NCBI RefSeq assembly: GCF_905147365.1
Contig: NC_056409.1
Span: forward strand, 9,491,001-9,555,000
DNA length: 64,000 bases
Direction: 5' to 3'
DNA from: Aricia agestis
Lineage: Eukaryota; Arthropoda; Insecta; Lepidoptera; Lycaenidae
Shown here: positions 61,761-64,000 of the stretch, in pieces
Layout: the number at the start of each line of letters is the position of its first letter
How positions within the stretch are numbered: position 1 is the first letter of the stretch
The notes under the pieces: generated by a model
Database searches by the model: none
Seen by the model: the letters and a program-made list of their open reading frames with translations, nothing else
Told to the model about the DNA's origin: nothing
Translations under genes and position numbers: made by a program

Positions 61761-62569
61761 ATTTTTATTCACCCACCGTGTCAAGGTAACACTTTAAGGA
61801 CTTAGTTCTTTTATAAAAATCTAATTACAAATATGTATTAACTTATTTGAAAATAACTAATACATAATTATAGGCAATTCGCTATAAGTTTCGAACAATA
61901 CTAAAATTCCTTTCAGACAGAAAATTATTCTTGTGCAACCTGCTGAACGCAATTTCTGCTCACAAGCCCCAACAATCGCTAACTCCTATAACATGGACGC
62001 ACCTTCAGGCACCGAACAATATATTTATTACATTTCGACAGCTTAGCAAATATTGCCCCTGGCCATACTAATCGTAATATTAGGTGAAATATCGCCTAGC
62101 CCAGACCCGCCGCAACAATACTCAACCAAATGTAGTTTAGATAAAATAATTGAATCATTATAATGGATTTAGGATTGGAAATTATTACTTTATTATCGAC
62201 GAATATGTTCTTATTAGCTACACTAGCTGTAGTTCTTAAATATTATAAACCGGATGGTATTTAAAAAGTTGATAATTTTATCTATGACATTTCTAATACA
62301 ATAAATTAGGAGACCCCCTACCCACTAACGCTATAAGTTTCCAGTAGAAAAACTACCATTAATTATTATAATTAAGCTGTGCAAAAAATAAAGACGATCG
62401 CAATAAAATCCAAAAAAGAAGCAGCTATATTGATTGATGATAAGTTACAAAACATTAACGATGTTTTACCCCCATCAACTTAATAAATAATATTATTGGG
62501 ATGTGGCTTACTAAATATTGTGTGTGGCAAAGGTTTCGATTATTATATCCAAACTGTTTGGAAGCTTAC

Positions 62570-62731
62570 TTACGGCCGTTCCCAATATTTGATTCATCTC
62601 TGGTTTTGCCCTACTAGAGATAGTAATAGCTCACAATTGACATAAAATATATATTTTATGTCTAATGTGAGCTATTCCTATCTCTAGTAGGGCCAAATCA
62701 GAGATAGATCAAATATTGGGAACCGCCGTAA
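62570..62731. mobile_element. Palindromic MITE, copy 2 of ACGGCCGTTCCCAATATTTG family
   Basis: It has the same arms as 17314-17458 (TTACGGCCGTTCCCAATATT ... ), with a slightly longer centre that is itself palindromic (ATAAAATATATATTTTAT). The 162-bp copy ends GCCGTAA. Confidence 0.85.
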
Positions 62732-62739
62732 ATCTACAT

Positions 62740-62890
62740 TCATAAAGCTGAAGAGAAAACTTTTTTTATTTCAGGGCGCTTATGTCACGAACTACTGGAC
62801 CGATTTTTAAGTAATTTAACACAAATATTATAAGCAGGAGACTACAGGAAGGACATGTGCCAAAATTCCCTGGAAAATGTAAAATGTGAA
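62740..62890 (+). mobile_element. Degraded Helitron-like fragment
   Basis: ATAAAGCTGAAGAGAAAAC, TATGTCACGAACTACTGGACC, CCTGGAAAATGTAAAATG keep the order of the ACTAATATTATAAA-type Helitron derivatives, but the ends are missing. Confidence 0.4.
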
Positions 62891-63320
62891 ACGTTAGAAA
62901 CTCTAATGAACGTGACTTTTTCTACTTAATTTATTAAGAACTAGGAAATAACTTAAATCTTTGCTTGTTAGATATAAAAGTCAAAAGATAGATAAGTACA
63001 TAATATTAAACTTCTACTGAAATCACGTGTCACATTTGCGGATAGGTACGCTGGTGCGGCGCGGGGGACGCAGGCGGGGCGGGGCGCGGGCAGCGGGGTC
63101 AGCGCCCCTTCCTCTTAATCCGCCGTATTCACCGCGGGGCGCCTTTGTCCCGCTGTCCGACCCTGAGCATTCGAGCCACACACCGCTCATAAATAGGCAT
63201 GCGGACCCACTTATCGATTCAGGTTATATTATATTAGTAACAAATATAAAACGAGATCGGAAGCCGCAAATTTATTGTCAACGTCTCAATTTTAAACAAA
63301 CTCCTGTTGGCTACCTACAA

Positions 63321-63684
63321 CATCTTACAAGCCATAGAAATACATCAAGATAGAACGGCTAAGCGGGTGGAGTACGCGTGTTTCAATCTTGCTCTGTCGT
63401 GCAAGATTCATTGAACGTTCATTCAGTCAGCGCGCACGTCTCGACTTGGTTACACCGGAGCGGTTGTGCAAAAATGCCTCATTGTGCAGTGTCTATATTT
63501 TGTAAAAACAGAAATACGAAAGTGAATCGGTCAAAAGGAGGTATTCCTTGCCACGGGTAAGTTGTTTGTTTTAACTAAAAGCAAAGCAAAAATTGACACG
63601 AGCGATTCCTTAACAGCGCACGCGCGTCGCCGTTCTATCTTGATTTATTTCTGTGTTACAAGCGTTCTAGACGCTTGTAAGATG
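63321..63684. mobile_element. Inverted-repeat segment around a THAP-like exon
   Basis: CATCTTACAAGC...CATCAAGATAGAACGGC (63321-63359) is inverted at 63629-63684, where the copy carries about 16 extra bases (an extra CTAGAACGCTTGTAA). The flanks do not show a matching target duplication. A DNA-transposon remnant with a THAP exon would explain it, as would a MITE pair around a host exon. Confidence 0.5.
63474..63556 (+). CDS. Putative first coding exon with N-terminal THAP-like motif (partial)
   Basis: The frame MPHCAVSIFCKNRNTKV... through SKGGIPCH recalls the start of THAP domains: MPxC, a second cysteine after a few residues, then an asparagine-rich stretch and GI-x-x-H. THAP domains are C2CH zinc fingers that bind DNA, found in host proteins and at the N-terminus of P-element-type transposases. 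The exon ends CCACGG|GTAAGT, a strong 5' splice site, leaving 27 codons plus two bases. The two cysteines are five residues apart, one more than the common C-x(2-4)-C, and GIPCH departs from the usual GITFH. The rest of the protein would lie beyond the window. The start ATG has a good context (CAAAATGCC); an upstream in-frame ATG at 63378 is possible. Confidence 0.5.
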
Positions 63685-63725
63685 TAGTAATCACTTACTC
63701 TGCGTAAATTTGATTCGACAAGACA

Positions 63726-63936
63726 AGTTATAAAATATTGGGAACATTACAAAACACACAAAGTCGTTAAATACGAGTAAAGTTATAACTAAGGGAAGGC
63801 AATAATATGAATCGTCACATTATTGCCATATTATTACATATTATTACATATGTCATATTATTACAGATATCAGTTATAACTTTACTCGTATTTAACGACT
63901 TTGTGTGTTTTGTAATGTTCCCAATATTTTATAACT
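63726..63936. mobile_element. Foldback element with exact 65-bp arms
   Basis: Arms 63726-63790 and 63872-63936 are exact inverses (AGTTATAAAATATTGGGAAC... to ...AGTTATAACT), around an 81-bp centre with repeated ATATTATTACAT. It lies about 170 bp after the donor site of the THAP-like exon, so probably in its intron. The perfect arms imply a very recent insertion. Confidence 0.85.
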
Positions 63937-64000
63937 GATATAAAAAGTAACGAAACTTTGAGTTAATTTGTCTTGCAGAAAGGCTAAGTGATACTTAATT

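Noticed and set aside
63027..63353. 108-codon frame rich in Arg, Gly and Pro
   Set aside because: It lies in a very GC-rich patch and continues into ordinary AT-rich DNA and a transposon end with no domain; low complexity is enough to explain it.

Overview
The window looks like nuclear DNA of a ditrysian moth or butterfly. It holds one intact protein-coding gene, an insect mab-21 orthologue at 844-1941 on the plus strand. It is followed by about 61 kb of AT-rich non-coding DNA carrying repeats of kinds common in Lepidoptera: short foldback MITEs, TC...CTAG Helitrons, and fragments of non-LTR retroelements. I saw no operon-like organisation, no tRNA or rRNA gene and no CRISPR array. The species cannot be told from the sequence. 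Layout: 1-843 has a MITE (134-273) and the GC-richer mab-21 upstream/5' UTR zone; 844-1941 is the mab-21 CDS in one exon; 1942-13300 is AT-rich spacer with several foldback elements and Helitrons; 13310-14060 is a dead non-LTR (LINE) 3' end; 14-25 kb is spacer with Helitrons, a minisatellite and MITEs; 25.8-27.4 kb, 33.6-33.7 kb, 37.6-37.9 kb, 39.4-40.0 kb, 41.8-42.0 kb and 44.7-45.6 kb are GC-richer, apparently unique islands that are candidate cis-regulatory elements of mab-21 or a neighbour; 43-55 kb holds more Helitrons, foldbacks and copies of a dispersed poly(A)-tailed repeat; 55.4-58.5 kb is a stack of nested elements; 59-62.7 kb is spacer; and 63.3-64 kb contains a probable first exon with a partial THAP zinc-finger motif, followed by an exact long palindrome. 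The most interesting locus is 55705-58227. It is a 2.5-kb non-autonomous hAT-like transposon with an exact 8-bp target-site duplication (ATCGTGCT) and TAGGG-type ends. Inside its left part, on the minus strand, is a heat-shock-gene-like promoter: two perfect three-unit heat-shock elements, a forkhead-site-like 8-bp array, a TATA box and an arthropod initiator at the canonical 31-bp spacing. No coding sequence follows. This looks like a captured heat-shock promoter made mobile. It would fire outward through the left end of the element and is the best candidate for something new. A second lead is the right edge, where the THAP-like exon with a good splice donor lies between imperfect inverted repeats, which suggests either a decayed THAP transposon or a host gene with a transposon-derived first exon. 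How the parts work together: mab-21 is a Mab-21/cGAS-fold developmental protein whose regulatory DNA probably lies in the flanking desert. The mobile elements are parasitic by default, but several carry promoter or hairpin features that could affect neighbouring expression. All calls are from reading the sequence; no alignments or searches were run.
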